Part shown: positions 7,168 to 11,729 of the stretch, piece by piece
Position numbering within the stretch: the first letter of the stretch is position 1
Layout: the number at the start of each line of letters is the position of its first letter
DNA from: Campylobacteraceae bacterium
GTDB taxonomy: Bacteria > Campylobacterota > Campylobacteria > Campylobacterales > Sulfurovaceae
Assembly: GCA_026985655.1 (NCBI GenBank)
Contig: JALSQB010000102.1
Span: 1 to 11,729, forward strand
Direction of reading: 5' to 3'
Length of the DNA: 11,729 nucleotides
Program-made: the position numbers and the translations under genes
The notes under the pieces: generated by a model
What the model was told of the DNA's origin: nothing
Seen by the model: only the letters and a program-made list of their open reading frames with translations
Databases searched by the model: none

Positions 7168-7247
7168 GTGTTTACTGACGAATTTAAACCATCTATTAAT
7201 AGAAAAGTTGATAAGATTTGATACCAATATAAATAAATTATAACAAT

Positions 7248-7252
7248 AAGGA
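7248..7252 (+). promoter_or_regulatory. Ribosome binding site AAGGA deciding the minC TTG start
   Basis: AAGGA is followed by five T bases and then TTG at 7258. The next in-frame ATG (7321) has no comparable site and would remove about 20 residues of the MinC N-domain. Confidence 0.65.
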
Positions 7253-7257
7253 TTTTT

Positions 7258-7890
7258 TTGAAAAGTAAACAGTACTCTGTTAAAGTTTATGAGACCACAA
7301 TTACTAACGAAGTGGCTTTTATGGAATTTTTTGACAACAACTACACTCTTTTTAAAGACCATCTAATTGTTATTAGCGGTAATCTTTCTAGCACGATTAA
7401 AGTCTATTTAGAAAATAAGAAATTAAGCTATCTACATGATGTCTCTTTACCAAAAGGACGTACTCGAAAAGCCTTAGAAAAAGAGTTACAAGCAGAACAA
7501 ACAGAGCGTGCCGTTTTGGCACAAATTTCTCAAAATGAGATAAATAGGCTCTCTAGCCAATTAGAAAATAATTTAACCGTACTTGATGAGATGATTCGGA
7601 GTGGACGTGAAGTTGATATTAAAGGTGACTTGTTACTCTTAAATCGTGTCAATTCAGGAGCAACCATTAAGACCACAGGTAATTTAATTATTACCAAAGT
7701 GGTTGAAGGTGCTATTCGTTGTGCAGGTCACTTTATGATGCTAACAGCTTCACCTAAAGCAAACATTGTGTTTCATGGTGTAGAGGTAGATAACAGCTTA
7801 TTGGAAGATAGATTAAATAGAGTTGAATTAAAAAATAATGAAATAATCATTACCCCTGTATTAAAAAAGGAGATAAATTGGGCATTGTAA
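7258..7890 (+). CDS. minC: Septum site-determining protein MinC
   Basis: Division inhibitor that blocks FtsZ assembly away from mid-cell when recruited to the membrane by MinD. The 210 residues split into an N-domain (about 1-65), a helical linker rich in Glu and Gln (66-105) and a C-terminal beta-helix domain (about 107-205). The C-domain shows RSGREVDIKGDLLLLNRVNSG (114 onward), the recognisable MinC motif. It diverges after that: the RGRALAG-like turn of E. coli is replaced by VEGAIRCAGHFM, and the end is a short Campylobacterota-style tail. Start is TTG at 7258, supported by AAGGA five bases upstream and by the need for a full N-domain. It overlaps minD by 13 bases, so minCDE is one transcript. 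Identification rests on the C-domain motif plus the minD and minE neighbours. Confidence 0.92.
   Translation: MKSKQYSVKVYETTITNEVAFMEFFDNNYTLFKDHLIVISGNLSSTIKVYLENKKLSYLHDVSLPKGRTRKALEKELQAEQTERAVLAQISQNEINRLSSQLENNLTVLDEMIRSGREVDIKGDLLLLNRVNSGATIKTTGNLIITKVVEGAIRCAGHFMMLTASPKANIVFHGVEVDNSLLEDRLNRVELKNNEIIITPVLKKEINWAL
7867..7872 (+). promoter_or_regulatory. Ribosome binding site AAGGAG deciding the minD TTG start
   Basis: AAGGAG within the minC 3' end stands 5 bases before TTG at 7878. The encoded protein then begins MGIVIAVISGKGGVGKTT, exactly where MinD proteins begin. Confidence 0.75.
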
Positions 7891-8690
7891 TCGCAGTAAT
7901 TAGTGGAAAAGGTGGGGTTGGTAAAACAACAGCTACGGCAAACATTGGTTTAGGAATAGCTTTTAATGACAAAAAATGTGTCGTAGTAGATTTTGACATT
8001 GGACAACGTAACCTAGACATGGTTTTAGGATTAGAAAACCGTGTGGTTTACGACATTGTGCAAGTGATGGAGGGTGAGGCAAATATCAAGCAAGCCCTCA
8101 TTAAAAGTAAAGTTAATGAAAATTTGCACTTCTTAGCAGCTTCACAAACGAAAGACAAATCAGTTTTAGAGTCAAGCAAAGTAGAAAAGTTGGTTGCTGA
8201 ACTCAAAGAGAGTTTTGATTTTGTTATTTTAGATGCTCCTGCAGGGATTGAAAGTGGTTATGAGCATACCATTGAGTTTGCAGATGCAGCAATTATCATC
8301 GTAAACCCTGAAGTCTCTTCCATTCGTGATGCCGACCGAGCCATTGGTATTTTAGATTCTAAATCAGCTAAAGTTAAAGCAGGTGAAGATGTGGCAAAAT
8401 ATCTCATTATTAACCGTATTGTCGCTGACATGGTTGAGAGTGGTGAGATGTTAAAGAGTGATGATATTTTAGAGATTTTAAATATTAAACTACTAGGTAA
8501 AGTCCCTGAAGATAAGGGTGTTATTGATGCTTCCAATCAAGGGAAACCAGTTATCTTAGATAAAAAGTCTATAGCAGGTCAAGCCTATAAACGAATTACA
8601 GGTCGCCTTTGTGGTGAAAAAGTCGATATGAAAGATATAGAAATATCTGATAAAGGTCTCTTTAAAAAGCTAACGGGGATATTTAGATAA
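7878..8690 (+). CDS. minD: Septum site-determining ATPase MinD
   Basis: ParA/MinD-family ATPase that dimerises with ATP on the inner membrane, recruits MinC and is released by MinE. All hallmarks are present in 270 residues: the deviant Walker A KGGVGKTT (11-18, with signature Lys11 and Lys16), switch I VVVDFDIGQRNLD (36-48, D40), Walker B FVILDAPAGIE (115-125), and a C-terminal amphipathic membrane-targeting helix (about 260-270, GLFKKLTGIFR). The first residues fit only a TTG start at 7878, with AAGGAG 5 bases upstream inside minC. The gene overlaps minC by 13 bases and shares one base with minE (TAATG). Flagellar FlhG/YlxH is a related alternative in this phylum, but the membrane-targeting tail and minE downstream rule it out. 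Confidence 0.97.
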   Translation: MGIVIAVISGKGGVGKTTATANIGLGIAFNDKKCVVVDFDIGQRNLDMVLGLENRVVYDIVQVMEGEANIKQALIKSKVNENLHFLAASQTKDKSVLESSKVEKLVAELKESFDFVILDAPAGIESGYEHTIEFADAAIIIVNPEVSSIRDADRAIGILDSKSAKVKAGEDVAKYLIINRIVADMVESGEMLKSDDILEILNIKLLGKVPEDKGVIDASNQGKPVILDKKSIAGQAYKRITGRLCGEKVDMKDIEISDKGLFKKLTGIFR

Positions 8691-8929
8691 TGTTTAGTTT
8701 TTTATTTGGCAAGAAAAAGAGTGCCTCTGTTGCAAAAGACAGATTGACCATCGCTATTATGTCTGATCGAGACAGAACCAATGGTTATCCTTTTATGGAT
8801 GAAATGAAAGCTGAAATTATGGAAGTAGTCCAAAAGTATATTGGGGTAAAAGAGGTTCAAATTCGTAAAGAGGTCGATGGTAACATGGAAGCATTAGCCA
8901 TTGATGTAGAGTTAGATAAAGGGGCTTAA
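8690..8929 (+). CDS. minE: Cell division topological specificity factor MinE
   Basis: Stimulates MinD ATPase and sweeps MinCD from mid-cell, so that division is allowed there. The 79 residues have the MinE layout: an N-terminal hydrophobic membrane-targeting stretch MFSFLFGKKK, a MinD-contact helix KDRLTIAIMSDRDR (16-29), then the dimerisation domain with MKAEIMEVVQKYIGVK (39-54) and a final beta strand. Length is close to the E. coli protein (88). The ATG shares one base with the minD stop, implying reinitiation and a fixed MinD:MinE ratio. The last codons and the stop lie inside a predicted terminator hairpin. Confidence 0.96.
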   Translation: MFSFLFGKKKSASVAKDRLTIAIMSDRDRTNGYPFMDEMKAEIMEVVQKYIGVKEVQIRKEVDGNMEALAIDVELDKGA

Positions 8930-8950
8930 AACCTCTCTATCTAAATTTTA
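8912..8950 (+). terminator. Probable rho-independent terminator of minCDE, overlapping the end of minE
   Basis: Arms TTAGATAAAGGGG (8912-8924) and CCTCTCTATCTAA (8932-8944) pair over 13 positions with one A-C mismatch and one G-U pair; the loop is CTTAAAA (8925-8931), followed by a short T run (8946-8949). The minE stop codon (8927-8929) lies in the loop. The T tract is short, so efficiency may be moderate. On the minus strand the same stem lies just beyond the convergent BON-LysM gene but lacks a T tract. Confidence 0.65.
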
Positions 8951-8953
8951 GAA

Positions 8954-9418
8954 TTACGCAAGTACTTCTGGAATTCTAATCGCTTGACCAGGGTAGATAA
9001 GGTCAGCATTTTTAATTACTTCTAAATTCGCATCAACAATGTGGGTGTATTTTGACCCATCATCATAAAACTTAGTGGCAATCGCCCATAAGGTATCACC
9101 CTTTTCAATGCTGTAAAAAATCTCTTCTGGAATTTCTCGTACATTCTCTTGTGAAATTTGCTCCATGGTTAGAAGTTGGTCAGCATTGACTTGTGCTATT
9201 CCCTCAACATTACCTGCAATTAAGATTGCTTTTTCTCTGGTAGGATAATCTTGTGCAACTCCTGCTAAAGTGACCAAGTCACCCTCTACTTCTACAACTA
9301 AGCCATCAACAGGGAGGCTCTCAAAGCTACTCTCTATCTCTTCTTTAATGCTTTGTGCATCATCACCTTTGCCTAATATCTTTTTACCTGCGTCTGATAC
9401 GAAATCAAAAAAACCCAT
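8954..9418 (-). CDS. BON-LysM domain protein, Kbp/YgaU-like
   Basis: A 154-residue soluble protein with no signal peptide. It starts MGFFDFVSDAGKKI, very like the start of E. coli Kbp/YgaU, followed by a BON domain (about 22-88) and a C-terminal LysM domain (about 101-151, YSIEKGDTLWAIATKFYDDGSKYTHIVDAN through IYPGQAIRIPE). In E. coli the protein is a cytoplasmic potassium sensor whose two domains close up on binding K+. The same domain order, size and ends suggest the same role here, though potassium binding by this homologue is inference. It follows dcd on the same strand after 59 bases that contain a possible -10 box and a small hairpin, so it may have its own promoter. An AAAGGAAA ribosome site precedes the ATG. 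Confidence 0.85.
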   Translation of the reverse strand: MGFFDFVSDAGKKILGKGDDAQSIKEEIESSFESLPVDGLVVEVEGDLVTLAGVAQDYPTREKAILIAGNVEGIAQVNADQLLTMEQISQENVREIPEEIFYSIEKGDTLWAIATKFYDDGSKYTHIVDANLEVIKNADLIYPGQAIRIPEVLA

Positions 9419-9450
9419 GGTGTTTCCTTTTAATAAATTTGTTAGAGATT

Positions 9451-9456
9451 ATTATA
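9451..9456 (-). promoter_or_regulatory. Candidate -10 box for the BON-LysM gene
   Basis: TATAAT on the minus strand, about 33 bases before the ATG at 9418, with no clear -35. It lies in the dcd to BON-LysM gap and would allow separate transcription. Confidence 0.4.
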
Positions 9457-9460
9457 TTCT

Positions 9461-9482
9461 AATAAACTTAAGTCGTCTTAAG
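9461..9482 (-). terminator. Small hairpin at the dcd stop, possible weak terminator
   Basis: On the minus strand CTTAAG (9482-9477), ACGA loop, CTTAAG (9472-9467), then TTTATT. Only a 6-bp AT-rich stem; the dcd stop codon (9480-9478) is in the first arm. It could reduce read-through into the BON-LysM gene, but is weak. Confidence 0.25.
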
Positions 9483-10044
9483 ATTCTTTTAGAATTCGAG
9501 GAAGGGTTATGCCTGTTTGACTTTGGTATTTTCCTTTTCTGTCTGAATAGGTCGTTTCACACTGCTCATCACCCTCTAAAAAAAGTACTTGTGCGATGCC
9601 TTCATTGGCATAAATCTTAGCAGGAAGTGGCGTAGTATTTGAAATCTCAATGGTAATATGCCCCTCAAATCCTGGCTCAAACGGCGTGACATTAACAATA
9701 ATCCCACAACGTGCATAAGTACTTTTACCCAAACAAATGGCTAAAGTATTAGAAGGCATCTTAAAATATTCAACCGTTCTTGCTAAGGCAAATGAGTTAG
9801 GAGGAACAATACAAATATCTCCTTTAAAATCTACCACGTTGTTTTCATTGAAATCTTTGGGATCAACCACTTCAGCGTTAATGTTCGTGAAAATCTTAAA
9901 CTCATCACTCACACGAATATCATATCCATAAGAGCTAAGTCCATAAGAGACCACCCCTTCACCTTTGAGTGCTTCACAAAAAGGGCTTATCATCTCTTCA
10001 TTAAGTGATTTCTCTCGTATCCAACTATCTGCTTTTAATCCCAT
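9478..10044 (-). CDS. dcd: dCTP deaminase
   Basis: Deaminates dCTP to dUTP, which dUTPase then converts to dUMP for thymidylate synthesis. The 188 residues fit the family. Visible motifs are SYGLSSYGYDIRV (33-45), LGKSTYARCGI (105-115, corresponding to the GRSSLAR nucleotide-binding loop, with Lys in place of Arg), the catalytic segment EPGFEGHITIEISN with E133 at the general-base position (Glu138 in E. coli), and the C-terminal lid GKYQSQTGITLPR (171-183). The sequence looks very close to Campylobacter Dcd, one of the best pointers to the phylum. A bifunctional dCTP deaminase/dUTPase cannot be excluded from sequence alone. It starts 12 bases after the SurA-like gene, with an AAAAGG ribosome site, so the two are probably co-transcribed. 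Confidence 0.97.
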   Translation of the reverse strand: MGLKADSWIREKSLNEEMISPFCEALKGEGVVSYGLSSYGYDIRVSDEFKIFTNINAEVVDPKDFNENNVVDFKGDICIVPPNSFALARTVEYFKMPSNTLAICLGKSTYARCGIIVNVTPFEPGFEGHITIEISNTTPLPAKIYANEGIAQVLFLEGDEQCETTYSDRKGKYQSQTGITLPRILKES

Positions 10045-10056
10045 ATGTTTAACCTT

Positions 10057-10884
10057 TTATAGACGTATAACGCGAATTTTTGCGTTTGCTTTTAATTTGT
10101 TTAAAAAATCTTGACCTGCTTTAACCCGTTGCTCTTGTAACCAACGATTGGCAACAACATTTTTGACCGAAAGAAAACCTCCTTGGCTTGAACCTTTAGA
10201 TTTTACAAAATAAGCGATGAAGCCTTTTCCTGTGTTAATGGGTTTGGTAAAAGATTTAGCAGGTGTTGCATTAATAAGGTTTAAAAGTTGTGGACTTAAC
10301 TCATTAGAAGAGGCTAAAATATTCTCTTTTTGAACCCCCATAGTTGGTTTAATGGGATTTAAAATCGCTTGTTGTAGGGCGGCTGCTGATTGGCTTTTGT
10401 ACATAATCAAACTCATCTGTTTTGGGGCATTTGCAAAGTCTGATTGGTGTGCTTTGTAATACTCTTCAAGTTCACTATCGCTAGGTCGTTGAATGGTTGA
10501 GAGTATCACTTGTTGAAAAAAAATCTCTTTTTTCATTTCGGTTTTTACTTGCTTTAGGTAGCTATCCCAAGTTAAACCTTGTTGTGCCAAAAGAGATTTC
10601 ATTTTAGCTTGGGTAAGTCCTTTAGCTGAAGCAATGGCTTGTATTTTAGCTTCTACTTGGGCATCGGAAACTTGAATATTAGCCTTTTTAATGGCTGATT
10701 TTTCAAGTCGGTCTTTGATGAGTGTCTCAACGGTTGCTTGTTGGGACATATGCATTTTTTCTTGAACGGCTTTAATCTCAAGCAGTGTAATTGCTTCACC
10801 CTCAACGTCAATGGCAATGGCATCAATTACTTGTGCGTGTGCAATTAAAAAAGTACAAATAAGTAAAGGAAGTATTTTTTTCAT
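10057..10884 (-). CDS. Periplasmic SurA-like chaperone / peptidyl-prolyl isomerase (Cj1289 type)
   Basis: A 275-residue exported protein. The signal peptide is about 1-17, with likely cleavage after AHA. A SurA N-terminal chaperone domain follows (about 20-135, with AIAIDVEGEAITLLEI and an all-helical body), then one parvulin-like domain (about 150-245). The latter is recognisable from the ELSPQLLNLINATPAKSFTKPINTGKGFIAYFV pattern but lacks much of the parvulin core, so isomerase activity is doubtful. A C-terminal helix returns to the chaperone domain. The size and layout match the small SurA-like proteins of Campylobacter (Cj1289), which I recall as encoded near dcd there too; this is recollection, not a search. 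Probable role: helping outer-membrane proteins fold, possibly including capsule export parts. A candidate TATAAT lies about 30 bases upstream of the ATG. Confidence 0.82.
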   Translation of the reverse strand: MKKILPLLICTFLIAHAQVIDAIAIDVEGEAITLLEIKAVQEKMHMSQQATVETLIKDRLEKSAIKKANIQVSDAQVEAKIQAIASAKGLTQAKMKSLLAQQGLTWDSYLKQVKTEMKKEIFFQQVILSTIQRPSDSELEEYYKAHQSDFANAPKQMSLIMYKSQSAAALQQAILNPIKPTMGVQKENILASSNELSPQLLNLINATPAKSFTKPINTGKGFIAYFVKSKGSSQGGFLSVKNVVANRWLQEQRVKAGQDFLNKLKANAKIRVIRL

Positions 10885-10913
10885 GTGGTGTATCCATTAA
10901 ATTTAATTGAAAA

Positions 10914-10919
10914 ATTATA
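10914..10919 (-). promoter_or_regulatory. Candidate -10 box for the SurA-like/dcd operon
   Basis: TATAAT on the minus strand about 30 bases before the ATG at 10884, with TTGTTT 16 bases further upstream as a poor -35. It is in the divergent gap shared with the MerR-type gene. Confidence 0.45.
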
Positions 10920-10969
10920 GCCAAATAGGGTTATAAAACAAATTAAATTTTAAAAGTGTAGAGTATCAC

Positions 10970-10998
10970 TTGACACAAAAGAATAATTATAATATAAT
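10970..10998 (+). promoter_or_regulatory. Consensus sigma-70 promoter of the MerR-type gene
   Basis: TTGACA (10970-10975), a 17-base spacer, TATAAT (10993-10998): a perfect match in both boxes and spacing. Transcription should begin near 11005, about 20 bases before the start codon. A second TATAAT (10988-10993) overlaps the first but would leave only a 12-base spacer. Confidence 0.85.
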
Positions 10999-10999
10999 T
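10985..10999. promoter_or_regulatory. 15-bp palindrome over the -10 box, candidate autoregulatory operator
   Basis: AATTATA-A-TATAATT is a perfect 7-bp inverted repeat around a single base and covers the whole -10 box. A second, smaller dyad AAGTG (10954-10958) / CACTT (10967-10971) overlaps the -35 box. Either could bind the MerR-type product. All bases of the palindrome are A or T, so chance is a real alternative. Confidence 0.4.
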
Positions 11000-11026
11000 C
11001 ATTAATATTTTTTTAAGGAACTTTAA

Positions 11027-11707
11027 ATGGCACTAAAAATGAAACATCTTATGGAGGCAACAGGTGAGAGTAAATCAACCATTCTTTTTTATGTAAAAGA
11101 GGGTTTACTCCCTGAACCTCAAAAACCAAAACCAAATTTGCACCTCTATGATGAGTCGTGTATCAATATTATAAAATTTATTAAGTATCTACAACATCAA
11201 TTTTCATATACTATTGCTCAAATAAAAACTATTTTTGAAGAGAATAATTTTACCTTTTCAGATGATTTTTCCATGATGTTACGCTCACTAGAACTCATGG
11301 GAGGAAGCCCTGATAGCAAATGGTATAGCGATGAAGATTTTTTAGAATTGAGTGAACTTACACAAGAAGAACTCAACAACTATCTCGCTAAAGGGTGGCT
11401 ATTTAAACAAGAAAAAGGCTACTCTTCTAAAGAGTTACAGCTTGTAGATTTGTTTAAAAGAGCCAAAGCATTAAATCTAAGTGAAGCACTCTTTGATGCT
11501 TATGTAAGTTCTGCCATAGAGATAGCCAAAATAGAGTACGCTTTAGGTTCTGAACTTTTAGAGAGTGACAAAACACTTAACAACGAACATTATGAAGTAA
11601 TTTTTGACACCATCTTGACGTTAAAACCTTATATCTTCAATATGCACACAATGCAAGAGCATCAAAAACAGATGGAACTTAAAAAGAGTGGAGAGACATT
11701 ATGCTAA
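11027..11707 (+). CDS. MerR-type transcriptional regulator with unfamiliar C-terminal domain
   Basis: A 226-residue DNA-binding protein. Residues 1-75 form a MerR winged helix-turn-helix: MKHLMEATGESKSTILFYVKEGLLPEP, with the characteristic xxFYxxxGLL, then a YDESCINIIKFIKYLQHQFSYTIAQIKTIFE wing and helix. The remaining 150 residues are predicted helical and do not look like the metal-binding loop or the GyrI-like domain of common MerR proteins. Only two cysteines are present (C46 and the last residue), so a metal-thiol sensor is unlikely. The C-domain contains an ELTQEELNNYLAKGWLF segment like a second small helical recognition unit. ATG at 11027 has AAGGAA 6 bases upstream and a perfect promoter. 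It overlaps the next gene by 7 bases, so that gene is probably in its operon and is a likely target. Ligand unknown. Confidence 0.85.
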   Translation: MALKMKHLMEATGESKSTILFYVKEGLLPEPQKPKPNLHLYDESCINIIKFIKYLQHQFSYTIAQIKTIFEENNFTFSDDFSMMLRSLELMGGSPDSKWYSDEDFLELSELTQEELNNYLAKGWLFKQEKGYSSKELQLVDLFKRAKALNLSEALFDAYVSSAIEIAKIEYALGSELLESDKTLNNEHYEVIFDTILTLKPYIFNMHTMQEHQKQMELKKSGETLC

Positions 11708-11729
11708 ATCTATTTAAAATCAAAGGGTT
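11701..11729 (+). CDS. Start of an unidentified gene downstream of the MerR-type regulator (cut by the window end)
   Basis: An ATG at 11701, inside the last codons of the regulator, opens a frame reading MLNLFKIKG to the window edge. GTGGAGAG at 11688-11695 is a plausible ribosome site. Nine residues are too few to identify it. The overlap suggests co-transcription with the regulator. Confidence 0.5.

Noticed and set aside
7208..7244. minC promoter from TTGATA (7208 or 7218) and TATAAA or TATAAC
   Set aside because: No combination gives a spacer of 16-18 bases; the spacings are 14, 15 or 25. A promoter must exist here but I cannot place it.
7321..7323. ATG as alternative minC start
   Set aside because: It would remove the first strand of the MinC N-domain and has no good ribosome site, unlike TTG at 7258.
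7099..7362. Minus-strand frame of 87 codons across the minC 5' end
   Set aside because: It would overlap minC and the PqiA-like start; low-complexity composition and no family resemblance.
9270..9620. Plus-strand frame of 116 codons over the BON-LysM/dcd junction
   Set aside because: Antisense to two well-supported genes; the product has no coherent features.
1..11729. Defence system, mobile element, CRISPR array, tRNA or rRNA
   Set aside because: No transposase, integrase, phage, restriction or toxin-antitoxin motif, no spaced direct repeats and no RNA-gene signature were seen on either strand by eye.

Overview
The window comes from an AT-rich bacterium that is almost certainly a member of the Campylobacterota (Epsilonproteobacteria). 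The dCTP deaminase, the small SurA-like chaperone, the HP0495-type DUF493 protein and the MinC all resemble the versions I recall from Campylobacter, Helicobacter and their relatives. I cannot name the genus. A free-living, capsule-forming relative fits better than a host-adapted one, but that is inference. There are 14 protein genes, two of them cut by the window edges. I see no rRNA, tRNA, CRISPR array, insertion sequence or phage gene, and no gene-free stretch longer than about 145 bases.

Region 1 (1-5464, all minus strand) is the start of a surface-polysaccharide (capsule or exopolysaccharide) operon. It reads from right to left: a Wza-type outer-membrane export lipoprotein, a Wzc-type co-polymerase fused to a tyrosine autokinase, a CpsB-type PHP-family tyrosine phosphatase, a WbpP/TviC-type UDP-GlcNAc 4-epimerase, and the beginning of a TviB/WbpO-type UDP-N-acetylhexosamine dehydrogenase. 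The genes are packed with gaps of 9-13 bases or one-base TAATG stop/start overlaps. Epimerase plus dehydrogenase should supply UDP-GalNAc and UDP-GalNAcA, the Vi-antigen type of precursor. The kinase and phosphatase would set chain length and export by cycling the phosphorylation of a C-terminal tyrosine cluster.

Region 2 (5465-6304, plus strand) holds moaC (molybdenum cofactor synthesis) and an overlapping DUF493 gene, read divergently from the capsule operon. Region 3 (6297-7124, minus) is a lone PqiA-like membrane protein that converges on DUF493. Region 4 (7258-8929, plus) is a complete, tightly overlapped minC-minD-minE division-site operon. Both minC and minD start with TTG, and a hairpin at the end of minE is a probable terminator.

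Region 5 (8954-10884, minus) contains a SurA-like periplasmic chaperone, dcd, and a BON-LysM protein resembling the E. coli potassium-binding protein Kbp/YgaU. Region 6 (11027 to the end, plus) starts a new operon with a MerR-type regulator whose promoter is a textbook TTGACA-17-TATAAT carrying a palindrome over its -10 box. The regulator overlaps the first bases of an unidentified downstream gene.

Most of the window is recognisable housekeeping and capsule biology, and I do not see a clearly undescribed system. The less ordinary items are the PHP-phosphatase/tyrosine-kinase pair coupled by TAATG, the orphan PqiA-like protein without zinc-ribbon cysteines, the divergent MinC C-domain, the MerR regulator with an unfamiliar effector domain, and several dyads at gene boundaries.
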